Shown here one piece after another: positions 1-5,979 of a stretch of DNA of 14,371 nt. The first letter of the stretch is position 1. Each line of letters starts with the position of its first letter. Position numbers and translations under genes: made by a program. The notes under the pieces are model-generated. The model ran no database searches and had not been told where the DNA came from. It saw nothing but the letters and a program-made list of their open reading frames with translations. This DNA comes from Aquifex sp. (GTDB taxonomy: Bacteria > Aquificota > Aquificia > Aquificales > Aquificaceae): positions 1 to 14,371 of the forward strand of contig QNXQ01000084.1 of the NCBI GenBank assembly GCA_003978875.1. Direction: 5' to 3'.

Positions 1-195
1 ACGGATATTATTTTCATTACGGCCTATAATGAATATGCCATGCAGGCCTTCAAATATGCCGCTTTCGATTTTCTGACCAAGCCTATAGACCCGGAAAACC
101 TGCGGAACACCATCGAAAGGTATAAAACCACAAAAAGGCGAGATACAAAGAAAATATCTTTTTTAATTTTCTCTAACATTAATTTAAAAATATGA
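1..195 (+). pseudogene. Truncated response-regulator receiver domain fragment (LytTR/AlgR style)
   Basis: The frame starting at base 1 is open to a TGA at 193-195. It reads as the last third of a phospho-receiver domain: a beta-4 strand ending in the conserved Thr of ITAY, the AMQAF helix, and a beta-5 strand with the conserved Lys-Pro pair in FLTKPID, then the final helix. The wording (ITAYNEYAMQAF, FLTKPIDPENL) is typical of receivers that precede a LytTR DNA-binding domain. Here the frame runs into AT-rich sequence with a low-complexity tail and stops about 20 residues after the receiver, so no output domain exists. Codons such as GCC, CTG, CGG and ACC in bases 1-130 are unlike the AGA/ATA-rich neighbours. 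The upstream two-thirds, including the phospho-acceptor Asp, lies outside the window. It could be a gene remnant, a single-domain regulator with an odd tail, or an assembly join. Confidence 0.55.
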
Positions 196-201
196 TAAGT
201 T

Positions 202-942
202 TTAACGCTTAGGTGTATACTCTAAACCTACTGCTTTGAAAAGTTGTGCAAGTTCTCCCTGATTTAAATCTCTCCACTTGCCGGGAGAAAGTTTTCCAAG
301 CTTTACCGGACCTATTGCAATTCTTTTAAGTCTTTTTACCTTGTGTCCAAAGAAGGCGAGATACCTTTTTACCAGATGTTTTCTCCCTTCATGGAATGTA
401 ATTTCAATAAGGGTTTTATCCCCTTCGTAGCGAACTATTCTCACATTATCCGGCTTGGCAAATCCGTCTTCCAACTCAGCTCCCTTTCTTATCCTCTTTA
501 ATGTATTTACAGAAACTTTTCCCTCAACTAATGCGAGATAAACTTTCGGGAGTTTATATCTTGGATGAAGAATTCTGTTTGCTAACTCACCGTCATTTGT
601 GAGTATCAAAAGTCCTTCTGTGTTGTAATCTAGCCTACCAACGGGAAATACCCTTTCGGGAATATCTTTTATAAGTTCCTGAATGGTTTTCCTGCCATCG
701 CGAGAAGGCCCTAGCTGGGTAAGATAACAACAAGGTTTATAAAGCATTATATAGCGCTTCCTCTGAGGTTTTATTACTTTACCGTCTACTTCAACTATGT
801 CAACCTCCGGGTCTACCCTTGTTCCGAGGTTTTTTATAACCTCTCCGTTTACCTTTACCCTTCCTTCCAAAATTAATCTTTCTGCCTTTCTCCTTGATGC
901 TACCCCCGCTTCCGATAAAAACTTGTTTATTCTGACCTTCAT
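202..942 (-). CDS. RsuA/RluB-family rRNA pseudouridine synthase
   Basis: Isomerises a specific uridine to pseudouridine in ribosomal RNA, probably 23S rRNA as in RluB, although RsuA (16S) cannot be excluded. The 246-aa protein starts with an S4 RNA-binding domain (about residues 1-50, with INKFLSEAGVASRR and VKVNGEVI). The catalytic domain follows, with the signature GRLDYNTEGLLILTNDG at about 102-118; Asp105 is the expected catalytic aspartate. The C-terminal part carries FHEGRKHLVKR and LKRIAIGPVKLG, normal for the family. Length and domain order are standard. It is the last gene of a leftward run. Its ATG lies one base beyond the stop of the TauE-like gene and has no clear Shine-Dalgarno sequence, so it probably depends on translation of the upstream gene. 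The family is certain; the target uridine is not. Confidence 0.92.
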   Translation of the reverse strand: MKVRINKFLSEAGVASRRKAERLILEGRVKVNGEVIKNLGTRVDPEVDIVEVDGKVIKPQRKRYIMLYKPCCYLTQLGPSRDGRKTIQELIKDIPERVFPVGRLDYNTEGLLILTNDGELANRILHPRYKLPKVYLALVEGKVSVNTLKRIRKGAELEDGFAKPDNVRIVRYEGDKTLIEITFHEGRKHLVKRYLAFFGHKVKRLKRIAIGPVKLGKLSPGKWRDLNQGELAQLFKAVGLEYTPKR

Positions 943-943
943 C

Positions 944-1789
944 TTAAATAAAGATATACTTAAAACCTATTCCGAATAGTATTATCCCGAGAACTAACCT
1001 CAATTTTCTTTCTCCCAAGAAGTGGGAAACGTAAGGACCCAGAAAAGAACCGAGTATTACTCCTATAGATTCAAAACCTATAAATCTCCAGTCTACATTT
1101 ACCCCTAAGTTTATGTAGTTAAAAATGCTTACCGTTGACGTAATTAATATAGAAAAAGCGCTTGTTCCCGGAACAAGATACATAGGAACCTTTAAAATGG
1201 AAACCATAAACGGAACCAGTAGAAACCCACCTCCTACACCCAAAGCTGATGAAATTAAAGCAACTAAAAAACCCGCAAGCAACGGATAAATGGGATTAAA
1301 TTTATGCTCCTCCTGTAGAAATGAATATTTAATCTCCCTAACGCTTCTACTTATAACTTTTACTTTCCTATCTTTACTCTCCTTTATACCTTTGTCTATT
1401 TTTTTTACCTTTTCCTTTTCCTTATGAAATACGTCGTAGAAAATTTTAAAAGCCACCACAAAGGTAAACAGACCAAACAGAAATTTATAACTCTTTAACT
1501 CGGTCAAGTACTTATAAGATAGTGTTGACCCGATGAGTGCTCCTAAGATACTTCCTATTCCTAAAAGTCCACCCAATATAAATATGAGTCTCCCCTGTCT
1601 CCAGTAGTTGGGAACGGAAATGGTAGTGGAAATAAACACGAGAATCTGGTTCATAACCTTTACTGTATTTGCGGAAGCAATCCCGAAAAGGGATATATGG
1701 CCGAATCCCGCTAAGATACCCCCTGCAGCTCCTACCGTTGAAAATACCGTCCCGATAACTACTCCCCAAAGTAAAGCAAGGATTTCCAT
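944..1789 (-). CDS. TauE/SafE-family membrane permease
   Basis: A 281-aa polytopic membrane protein of the TauE/SafE (DUF81) family, whose members are linked to export or uptake of sulfite, sulfoacetate and other small anions. It shows the family's two-repeat design. The first block (about residues 1-90) contains the glycine-rich GAAGGILAGFG, and the second (about 165-281) contains the equivalent ALGVGGGFLLVPF and the VPGTSAF motif. The halves are joined by a long, highly basic loop (about 110-155, rich in Lys/Glu) that should face the cytoplasm. The ATG directly abuts the gcvT stop, and a GGAGG Shine-Dalgarno sequence (complement of 1796-1800) lies in the end of gcvT, indicating coupled translation. 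The substrate cannot be read from sequence; sulfite or another sulfur anion would suit a sulfur-using chemolithotroph but is inference. Confidence 0.85.
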   Translation of the reverse strand: MEILALLWGVVIGTVFSTVGAAGGILAGFGHISLFGIASANTVKVMNQILVFISTTISVPNYWRQGRLIFILGGLLGIGSILGALIGSTLSYKYLTELKSYKFLFGLFTFVVAFKIFYDVFHKEKEKVKKIDKGIKESKDRKVKVISRSVREIKYSFLQEEHKFNPIYPLLAGFLVALISSALGVGGGFLLVPFMVSILKVPMYLVPGTSAFSILITSTVSIFNYINLGVNVDWRFIGFESIGVILGSFLGPYVSHFLGERKLRLVLGIILFGIGFKYIFI

Positions 1790-2812
1790 TTACTTCCTCC
1801 TGACAAATGGGTATTTTCTTAACCTACCCTTTACACGTTTATCCCTTATTGCTATCTCTACTTCATTTCCTTCCCTTCTTTCCTCAAGCTGAACAAAACA
1901 AAGGGCTATTCCTTTGTTTAAAGTAGGAGAAAAAGTTCCGCTGGAGATATACCCTATCTCTTTATCACCCTTAAAAATTTTATAGCCCTTCCTCGGGACT
2001 CCCTTATCTTCAAGCTCAAGACCGAAGAGTTTTTTCTTCACCTCTTTTTTTAACATTTCCTCTTTGCCTAAGAAATCTTTGTTTGTATCTACAAATCTGT
2101 CTAAATTTGCTTCAAAGGGAGTTATACTTTCGGATATTTCATTACCGTAAAGAGGAAATCCCGCTTCTATTCGTAGAATATCCCTTGCTCCTAATCCGCA
2201 GGGAACGGCAAGCCTAATCAATTCTTCAAAAAGCTCAATTCCCTCCTTGGGTTTTATATACACCTCAAATCCGTCTTCACCCGTATAACCCGTTCTGGAA
2301 ATTATGGTGTCTCCAAAGGTTTTGAATCTGTAGTATCTAATATCCGAAACGTTGAAAAACTTGTTCAGTATATTTTCGCTTTCGGGTCCCTGAATGGCTA
2401 TCTGCAGGTAATCCTCTGACACATCCTTTGGAGAAACGAATTCACTTAGCCATTTTATAATTTTTTCTTTGTTCGCAGCATTTACACAGAGGAAAAACTT
2501 ATCTTCGGCGAGCTTGTAAACCGTAATATCGTCCTTTACACCCCCTTTTTCATTGGTAAACAAATTATACTGAACCTTACCTACGCTTAATTTCTCAATA
2601 TTGTTTGTGGTAAGAAACTGAAGTTTTTCTTTTACATTCTTCCCCTCGAGAAGAATTCTTCCCATATGAGATATATCGAAAATCCCCGCTTTACTTCTTA
2701 CGGCTTTTACTTCCTCAACTATGGAACTGTACTGAAGAGGCATTCTCCAGCCGGCAAAATCGGTAAAACGAGTTTTTAACTTTTTGTGAATATCTTTTAA
2801 AGGTGTTTCCAT
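1790..2812 (-). CDS. gcvT: Aminomethyltransferase, T-protein of the glycine cleavage system
   Basis: Transfers the methylene group from aminomethyl-lipoyl H-protein to tetrahydrofolate, releasing ammonia (or the reverse in glycine synthesis). The 340-aa protein is a little shorter than many GcvT proteins (about 360-370). Visible hallmarks are the N-terminal FADFAGWRMP-type segment (here FTDFAGWRMPLQYSS), DISHMGR at 46-51, GGVKDDITVY at about 90-99 with the catalytic Asp pair, SRTGYTGEDGFEVY at about 172-185, and CGLGARDILRIEAGFPLYG at about 205-223. The C-terminal GYISSGTFSPTLNKGIAL is also standard. This argues for a true GcvT rather than a folate-binding YgfZ paralogue. No gcvH or gcvP lies in the window, so the other subunits are encoded elsewhere. 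It sits 8 bp after the HTH gene, with a weak AAGGAT ribosome-binding site. Confidence 0.95.
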   Translation of the reverse strand: METPLKDIHKKLKTRFTDFAGWRMPLQYSSIVEEVKAVRSKAGIFDISHMGRILLEGKNVKEKLQFLTTNNIEKLSVGKVQYNLFTNEKGGVKDDITVYKLAEDKFFLCVNAANKEKIIKWLSEFVSPKDVSEDYLQIAIQGPESENILNKFFNVSDIRYYRFKTFGDTIISRTGYTGEDGFEVYIKPKEGIELFEELIRLAVPCGLGARDILRIEAGFPLYGNEISESITPFEANLDRFVDTNKDFLGKEEMLKKEVKKKLFGLELEDKGVPRKGYKIFKGDKEIGYISSGTFSPTLNKGIALCFVQLEERREGNEVEIAIRDKRVKGRLRKYPFVRRK

Positions 2813-2820
2813 CTAAATTA

Positions 2821-3195
2821 TTATCCTTTACCAAACCAATACTTTTCCAGTAAATCGTAAAACTTATTTACCGATTTTTTTATCAGGTAATAGGCTTCCC
2901 TCTTATTCGGAAGTCCGAAATCCCTCTTTACGGTATCTAGAGAGGCGTCAAAGTAGCGTTTCTTTATCACCGTTTTATACGGCTCTTCAAGTTTATCTAA
3001 AAGGTTCTCCAAATCAACTATAAATATCACGTGTTTCGTAAAGCGAGCTTCCTTTTTAAACAGTTTACTCTTTCTCGGAGGAGCTTTCACAACACTTCCC
3101 TTTGAAAGCTCGATTGTAATTCTTTTTTCCTTTGCTACTTCATATTTGTCGATAATTTCAGATACTACACTCTTCTTGTAATCAAATAAATTCAT
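2821..3195 (-). CDS. Small protein with sigma-70 region-4-like helix-turn-helix, function unknown
   Basis: I do not recognise this 124-aa protein as a named family. The N-terminal 60 residues are Lys-rich and mixed alpha/beta in style (IDKYEVAKEKRITIELSKGSVVKAPPR split by basic patches). Residues about 62-118 read like a sigma-70 region 4 or RinA/ArpU-type HTH: a leucine-rich first helix (LENLLDKLEEPYK), VIKKRYFD resembling the IxLRYxxG segment of region 4, then a turn at FGLPNKREAYYLIKKSV where the recognition helix would be. That suggests DNA binding or a transcription role, by resemblance only. The ATG has a strong GGGAGG Shine-Dalgarno (complement of 3202-3207) 6-7 bases upstream. It lies 18 bp after dtd and 8 bp before gcvT, inside the leftward run. 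A phage or mobile-element origin is possible but nothing else nearby supports it. Confidence 0.75.
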   Translation of the reverse strand: MNLFDYKKSVVSEIIDKYEVAKEKRITIELSKGSVVKAPPRKSKLFKKEARFTKHVIFIVDLENLLDKLEEPYKTVIKKRYFDASLDTVKRDFGLPNKREAYYLIKKSVNKFYDLLEKYWFGKG

Positions 3196-3213
3196 TTAAA
3201 TCCTCCCTTCCTA

Positions 3214-3663
3214 TTACTTTAATTCATTCGAATCTATTATAATGGTCACAGGTCCCCAGTTTTCGATAAAAACATCCATCATAGCTCCAAAAACACCTGT
3301 TTCTACTTTAAGCCCACTTTTTTTAATTTCCTCAACAAACTTTTCGTATAACTCTTTAGCCCTTTTGGGTTCTTCTGCTTCTTCAAAGCTTGGTCTCCTT
3401 CCTTTCTTTACATTTGCATAAAGAGTGAACTGCGAAATTACAAGAATTTCTCCTTTTATATCAAGCACGGAATAGTGAAATTTCCCCTCCTCATTTTCAA
3501 AAATTCTCAAATTAAGAATCTTGTTTACAAGCTTTTTTATGTCCTCCTCTGTGTCCCTCTTGCCAATTCCCAGTAGTATGTTCAAACCTTTATCTATTTT
3601 TCCCACTATTTCACCGTCTACCTTTACCCAGCTTTGTTTTACCCTCTGCAGAACAACTCTCAT
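3214..3663 (-). CDS. dtd: D-aminoacyl-tRNA deacylase
   Basis: Hydrolyses D-aminoacyl-tRNAs (and Gly-tRNA-Ala in this family), recycling tRNA and protecting translation from D-amino acids. The 149-aa length is normal. The N-terminal MRVVLQRV start, the active-site SQFTLYA at 77-83, the KKGRRPSF segment at 86-93, GVFGAMMDV at 123-131 and the Gly-cisPro motif region GPVT at 137-140 are all present. Most bacterial homologues read NDGPVT; this one reads NWGPVT, with Trp136 in place of Asp, which I recall also in the Aquifex aeolicus protein, so it is probably lineage-specific and not damage. It lies 10 bp after the TusB/DsrH-like gene and 18 bp before the HTH gene, all co-directional. The ribosome-binding site is weak. 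Confidence 0.96.
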   Translation of the reverse strand: MRVVLQRVKQSWVKVDGEIVGKIDKGLNILLGIGKRDTEEDIKKLVNKILNLRIFENEEGKFHYSVLDIKGEILVISQFTLYANVKKGRRPSFEEAEEPKRAKELYEKFVEEIKKSGLKVETGVFGAMMDVFIENWGPVTIIIDSNELK

Positions 3664-3673
3664 CTTTTAAAGC

Positions 3674-3916
3674 TTACCAAACAACCACCTTTTCAGCTTC
3701 CTCTATAAGCTTCACTATATCTTCGTAACTCTTCATTACATCCTCTTTGAAAGAAAGTCCACGAGCCTCTGCATCTTCCTTACAAACAAACCAACCTTCT
3801 CTGGATGGATATCTTAAAACTCCATCCTGGATAAGAATTACAATGTCACCCTCCTTCAGATAACTAGAAGAGAAATCTCCCAACTTTCTTACAAGCCACA
3901 GAGTTTTTACAGTCAT
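3674..3916 (-). CDS. TusB/DsrH-like sulfur-relay family protein
   Basis: An 80-aa protein that resembles TusB/DsrH, the small subunit which with TusC/DsrF and TusD/DsrE makes a heterohexamer passing sulfane sulfur to TusE/DsrC (tRNA 2-thiouridine synthesis, or sulfur oxidation). Matching features are the LKEGDIVILIQDGV strand-turn at about 20-33, the EDAEARGL segment at 47-54 (compare the NEDLIARGL of E. coli TusB), the SYEDIVKL helix and a C-terminal Trp80. One cysteine, Cys45, lies in the strand before EDAEARGL. It is shorter than the usual 95-100 aa, mainly by a shorter middle loop. No tusC, tusD, tusE or dsr gene is in the window. It is first in the leftward run, and the ATG follows only 29 bp of intergenic DNA with no Shine-Dalgarno, so a leaderless or near-leaderless transcript is possible. 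Confidence 0.8.
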   Translation of the reverse strand: MTVKTLWLVRKLGDFSSSYLKEGDIVILIQDGVLRYPSREGWFVCKEDAEARGLSFKEDVMKSYEDIVKLIEEAEKVVVW

Positions 3917-3945
3917 GTAATAAAATTTTACTGGAGGAGGCGAAT
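3917..3945. promoter_or_regulatory. Compact divergent intergenic region between tusB-like gene and GGDEF gene
   Basis: Only 29 bp separate the two divergent start codons. The stretch holds a perfect 10-bp AT palindrome, TAAAATTTTA (3921-3930), that can serve as a TAAAAT-type -10 element in either direction. I could not find a convincing -35 box at 16-18 bp on either strand. At least part of each promoter must therefore lie inside the opposing gene. The call rests on gene geometry plus the -10-like motif. Confidence 0.3.
3933..3940 (+). promoter_or_regulatory. Shine-Dalgarno sequence fixing the GTG start of the GGDEF gene
   Basis: GGAGGAGG ends 5 bases before GTG at 3946. The nearer ATG at 3944 is followed directly by TGA and cannot start the gene, so this site decides for the GTG codon. 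Confidence 0.7.
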
Positions 3946-4686
3946 GTGAGTGTTGATAAGTACATAATTCTCAGCTTTGCAGTGGTATACGCTGTAATAA
4001 TGATAGCGGTAAAAGACATCTTAGTTAAGTACCTTGCATCTTTGTATTCGGTATCCTTTATGCTCCTCTACACTTCGTTTCAATTAGAGGGTAAACTCCA
4101 ACAAGTATACGTATATGCTCTCAGAGCTGCAGGTTTCCTTTTCTTGGGATATACATTTCTTGAAAATTTCAAACTGGTAAGAATGTTGAGAAAATTAGAA
4201 AATAAAGCTTATAAAGACCCTCTTACCGGTGTTTACAACAGAAAGTTCCTCGAAGAAGTGTTCAAGTTAGAAGTAGAGAAGTACAAAAAATTTAGGAGAT
4301 CCTTTTGTATTTTGTTTTTAGATCTCAATAATTTTAAGACGGTCAACGATACGTATGGACATGCTGAAGGAGATAAACTACTTAAAAAGGTTGCAGAGAT
4401 TATTAAATCAAACGTGAGGAAAGAAGACTTTGTGATAAGATACGGAGGAGATGAATTTGTAATTGTCACGGATATAGAGCCTAACTATGTATTGAAACTC
4501 GTAGAAAGACTAAACAGTAGTATTCAAGTTAAGTACAACGATATAGAAATTTCCACGTCAATTGGAAGTGCTTGCTATCCTACAGATGGCAAAGACTTGG
4601 ATACCCTTCTTAAAATCGCTGATATGCGGATGTACCAGATTAAGAAAATGCAAAAGGAATTACTCAAGTCTTATAAGTGGGAGTAG
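3946..4686 (+). CDS. Membrane-anchored GGDEF diguanylate cyclase
   Basis: Predicted to make the second messenger cyclic di-GMP from two GTP. Of 246 residues, the first 75 or so hold about three hydrophobic segments (roughly 5-22, 30-47 and 55-72), placing the protein in the inner membrane with almost no periplasmic sensor. A short helical linker (75-90) follows. The GGDEF domain runs from DPLTGVYNR (91-99) through FLDLNNFKTVNDTYGH, with metal-binding Asp126, to the intact active site GGDEF at 167-171. An RxxD sequence (RKED, 158-161) sits exactly five residues before the active site, so product inhibition through the I-site is expected. The C-terminal IGSACYP and ADMRMYQIKK segments are normal. 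The start is GTG with a strong ribosome-binding site. It stands alone on the + strand, divergent from the tusB-like gene and convergent with the NYN gene, which it overlaps by 27 bp. Confidence 0.93.
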   Translation: MSVDKYIILSFAVVYAVIMIAVKDILVKYLASLYSVSFMLLYTSFQLEGKLQQVYVYALRAAGFLFLGYTFLENFKLVRMLRKLENKAYKDPLTGVYNRKFLEEVFKLEVEKYKKFRRSFCILFLDLNNFKTVNDTYGHAEGDKLLKKVAEIIKSNVRKEDFVIRYGGDEFVIVTDIEPNYVLKLVERLNSSIQVKYNDIEISTSIGSACYPTDGKDLDTLLKIADMRMYQIKKMQKELLKSYKWE

Positions 4687-5148
4687 TTCCTTTAAATCTA
4701 TATATTTGTCCGCGGCATTTACAAGCTCTATTGAGGAACTTTCCTTCGTGGACACGCATATTACCTCTTTTCCGAAGTTCCTTAGAACGTATATCAACCT
4801 TTCAAAGTCACTGTCTCCGGAGCAAAGAATAGCTGTATCGTAGTTGTCCTTCGTAAGAAGCATATCTATAGCCATATCAACGTCTACGTCTCCTTTTAGG
4901 CTTCCGTCTTTAAGTTGTTTTACAGGTTTTTTCACTACAGTTATCCCGCTAAAGGCAAGTAATTTAAAAAACTTTTCCTGTTTTTCATCTTCCTCCTTGT
5001 AAGCCAAATAGAAAAAGGTATTGTAGATGTCGTAAAAGCGTTTAAAGTAGTTCACAAACTTTATGAGGTCGATTTTTGCGTTTAGGAAATTTTTTTGAAT
5101 AAAGTAAAGATTAGTCCCATCGATGAAAATCGCCGCACGTTTTTTCAT
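4660..5148 (-). CDS. NYN-domain (PIN-like) putative nuclease, LabA/DUF88 type
   Basis: A 162-aa protein that is essentially one NYN domain, a PIN-like fold found in RNases and in LabA/DUF88 proteins. The acidic metal-binding set is in place: FIDGTN with Asp10 and Asn13, GDVDVDMAIDML with Asp91 and Asp95, and LCSGDSDFERLI with Asp112 and Asp114. The NDYDTAILxSGDSDF pattern is diagnostic (here KDNYDTAILCSGDSDF). A metal-dependent endoribonuclease activity is likely from the intact site, but the substrate is unknown. The ATG overlaps the stop of the 66-aa gene as ATGA, so the two are translationally coupled. The 3' end overlaps the convergent diguanylate cyclase gene by 27 bp. It is the last gene of the leftward run that begins at the phosphohexomutase. 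Confidence 0.88.
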   Translation of the reverse strand: MKKRAAIFIDGTNLYFIQKNFLNAKIDLIKFVNYFKRFYDIYNTFFYLAYKEEDEKQEKFFKLLAFSGITVVKKPVKQLKDGSLKGDVDVDMAIDMLLTKDNYDTAILCSGDSDFERLIYVLRNFGKEVICVSTKESSSIELVNAADKYIDLKELLPLIRLE

Positions 5149-5345
5149 TCCTCCTCACCGACTATGTACCATACCCGTATACCCGCCGAGACGTGTGCGT
5201 TTCTTTGCCAGATAGTTTCCACGTTTATCACTTTCACTTTATTGAGTTTTATCCATTCGTTTACCTGAGTCTCGAGCAGGTCTTCCAAAGTTTCATCTAT
5301 AAAAGGAGCAGTTTTCCTGTAAAAATCTTTAAACTTAATTTCCAA
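5145..5345 (-). CDS. Small conserved-looking protein of unknown function (66 aa)
   Basis: I do not recognise this protein. It is 66 aa and probably alpha/beta. A basic-aromatic N-terminus (KFKDFYRKTAPF) is followed by an acidic helix (DETLEDLLETQVNEWIK), then beta-rich KVKVINVETIW and GIRVWYIVGEEE at the C-terminus. The helix ending in NEWI with a following strand pair recalls small Cse60-like proteins, but that is only a resemblance. The start is TTG at 5345, preceded by an AAAGGGGG Shine-Dalgarno (complement of 5353-5360) 7 bases away that overlaps the grpE stop codon. Its own stop overlaps the NYN start (ATGA), so it is fitted tightly between two real genes. That fit is the main argument that it is translated. 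Confidence 0.7.
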   Translation of the reverse strand: MEIKFKDFYRKTAPFIDETLEDLLETQVNEWIKLNKVKVINVETIWQRNAHVSAGIRVWYIVGEEE

Positions 5346-5352
5346 GGCAGAA

Positions 5353-5360
5353 CCCCCTTT
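5353..5360 (-). promoter_or_regulatory. Shine-Dalgarno sequence for the TTG start of the 66-aa gene
   Basis: On the - strand this reads AAAGGGGG, 7 bases before TTG at 5345-5343, and it overlaps the grpE TGA (5362-5360). It supports the non-ATG start and coupling to grpE translation. Confidence 0.5.
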
Positions 5361-5962
5361 CAGGTAATTTCTTCTTTATCATCTTCATTGGGTTCCTGAG
5401 GTGCAACTGCAACCGCAACTCTCGCAGGTCTTAAAACCTTATCGTGGATGTAATACCCTCTTCTAATAACTTTAACTACGGTATTAGGCGGTACTTCCGA
5501 TGTTTCAACCTTCTCAACGGCTTCGGCCACGTAAGGGTCAAATTCCTTACCCTCAACGTATATTTCCCTTATACCGTATTTTTCAAATATTTTCTTCATC
5601 TCCGAATATATCATTTCTATACCCAGTACTATAGACTTTATATCTTCTGTTTTCCTTGCATACTCGAGAGCCCTTTCAAAATTGTCAATTACTTCAAGCA
5701 AATCGTTGGCAAATCTCTCATAACAATACTTCCTTTGTTCTTCCATATCCCTCCTGTATCTTTCCTTTAGATACTCAATTTCCCTCTGGAGTTCCGCAAC
5801 TCTTAGGTTTGAATTTCTCGCAATAGTTTCAAGTTTTTTCAATTTTTCCTCAAGTTCCTTTTCTCTTTTTTTTAATTCTTCAAGTTCTTTTTCTAAGTTT
5901 TTTTCCTTATCCTCTTGAGATATTTCTTCTTTGTTTTCATTTTTTATTTCCTTTTCCTCCAT
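5360..5962 (-). CDS. grpE: Nucleotide exchange factor of the DnaK (Hsp70) chaperone
   Basis: GrpE releases ADP from DnaK and so drives the Hsp70 chaperone cycle in the cytoplasm. The 200-aa protein has the usual layout: a very acidic, Lys/Glu-rich disordered start (1-20), a long coiled-coil dimerisation helix (about 20-100), the short helical bundle VLGIEMIYSEMKKIFEKYGI (112-131), and the C-terminal beta wing with EFDPYVAEAVEKVE (140-153) and RRGYYIHDKVLRPARVAVAV (167-186). All are diagnostic. The ATG has a perfect AGGAGG (complement of 5971-5976) 8 bases upstream. No dnaK, dnaJ or hrcA is adjacent, and I see no CIRCE-type inverted repeat upstream. It is read together with the riboflavin reductase gene before it and the small protein and NYN genes after it. 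Confidence 0.97.
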   Translation of the reverse strand: MEEKEIKNENKEEISQEDKEKNLEKELEELKKREKELEEKLKKLETIARNSNLRVAELQREIEYLKERYRRDMEEQRKYCYERFANDLLEVIDNFERALEYARKTEDIKSIVLGIEMIYSEMKKIFEKYGIREIYVEGKEFDPYVAEAVEKVETSEVPPNTVVKVIRRGYYIHDKVLRPARVAVAVAPQEPNEDDKEEIT

Positions 5963-5979
5963 TTGAATTACCTCCTAAT

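Noticed and set aside
150..176. Inverted repeat AGAAAAT...ATTTTCT as a terminator between the receiver fragment and rsuA/rluB
   Set aside because: The stem is only 7 bp and nearly all A-T, so it would be unstable, especially in a thermophile; no GC-rich stem plus U-tract is present.
1790..2812. GcvT homologue as a YgfZ or sulfur-pathway paralogue rather than true T-protein
   Set aside because: All T-protein motifs, including GGVKDDITVY and the C-terminal ISSGTFSPTLNKGIAL, are present.
5963..5979. CIRCE or other heat-shock operator upstream of grpE
   Set aside because: Only 17 bp separate grpE from the gene before it and they hold just the AGGAGG ribosome-binding site; no inverted repeat was seen.
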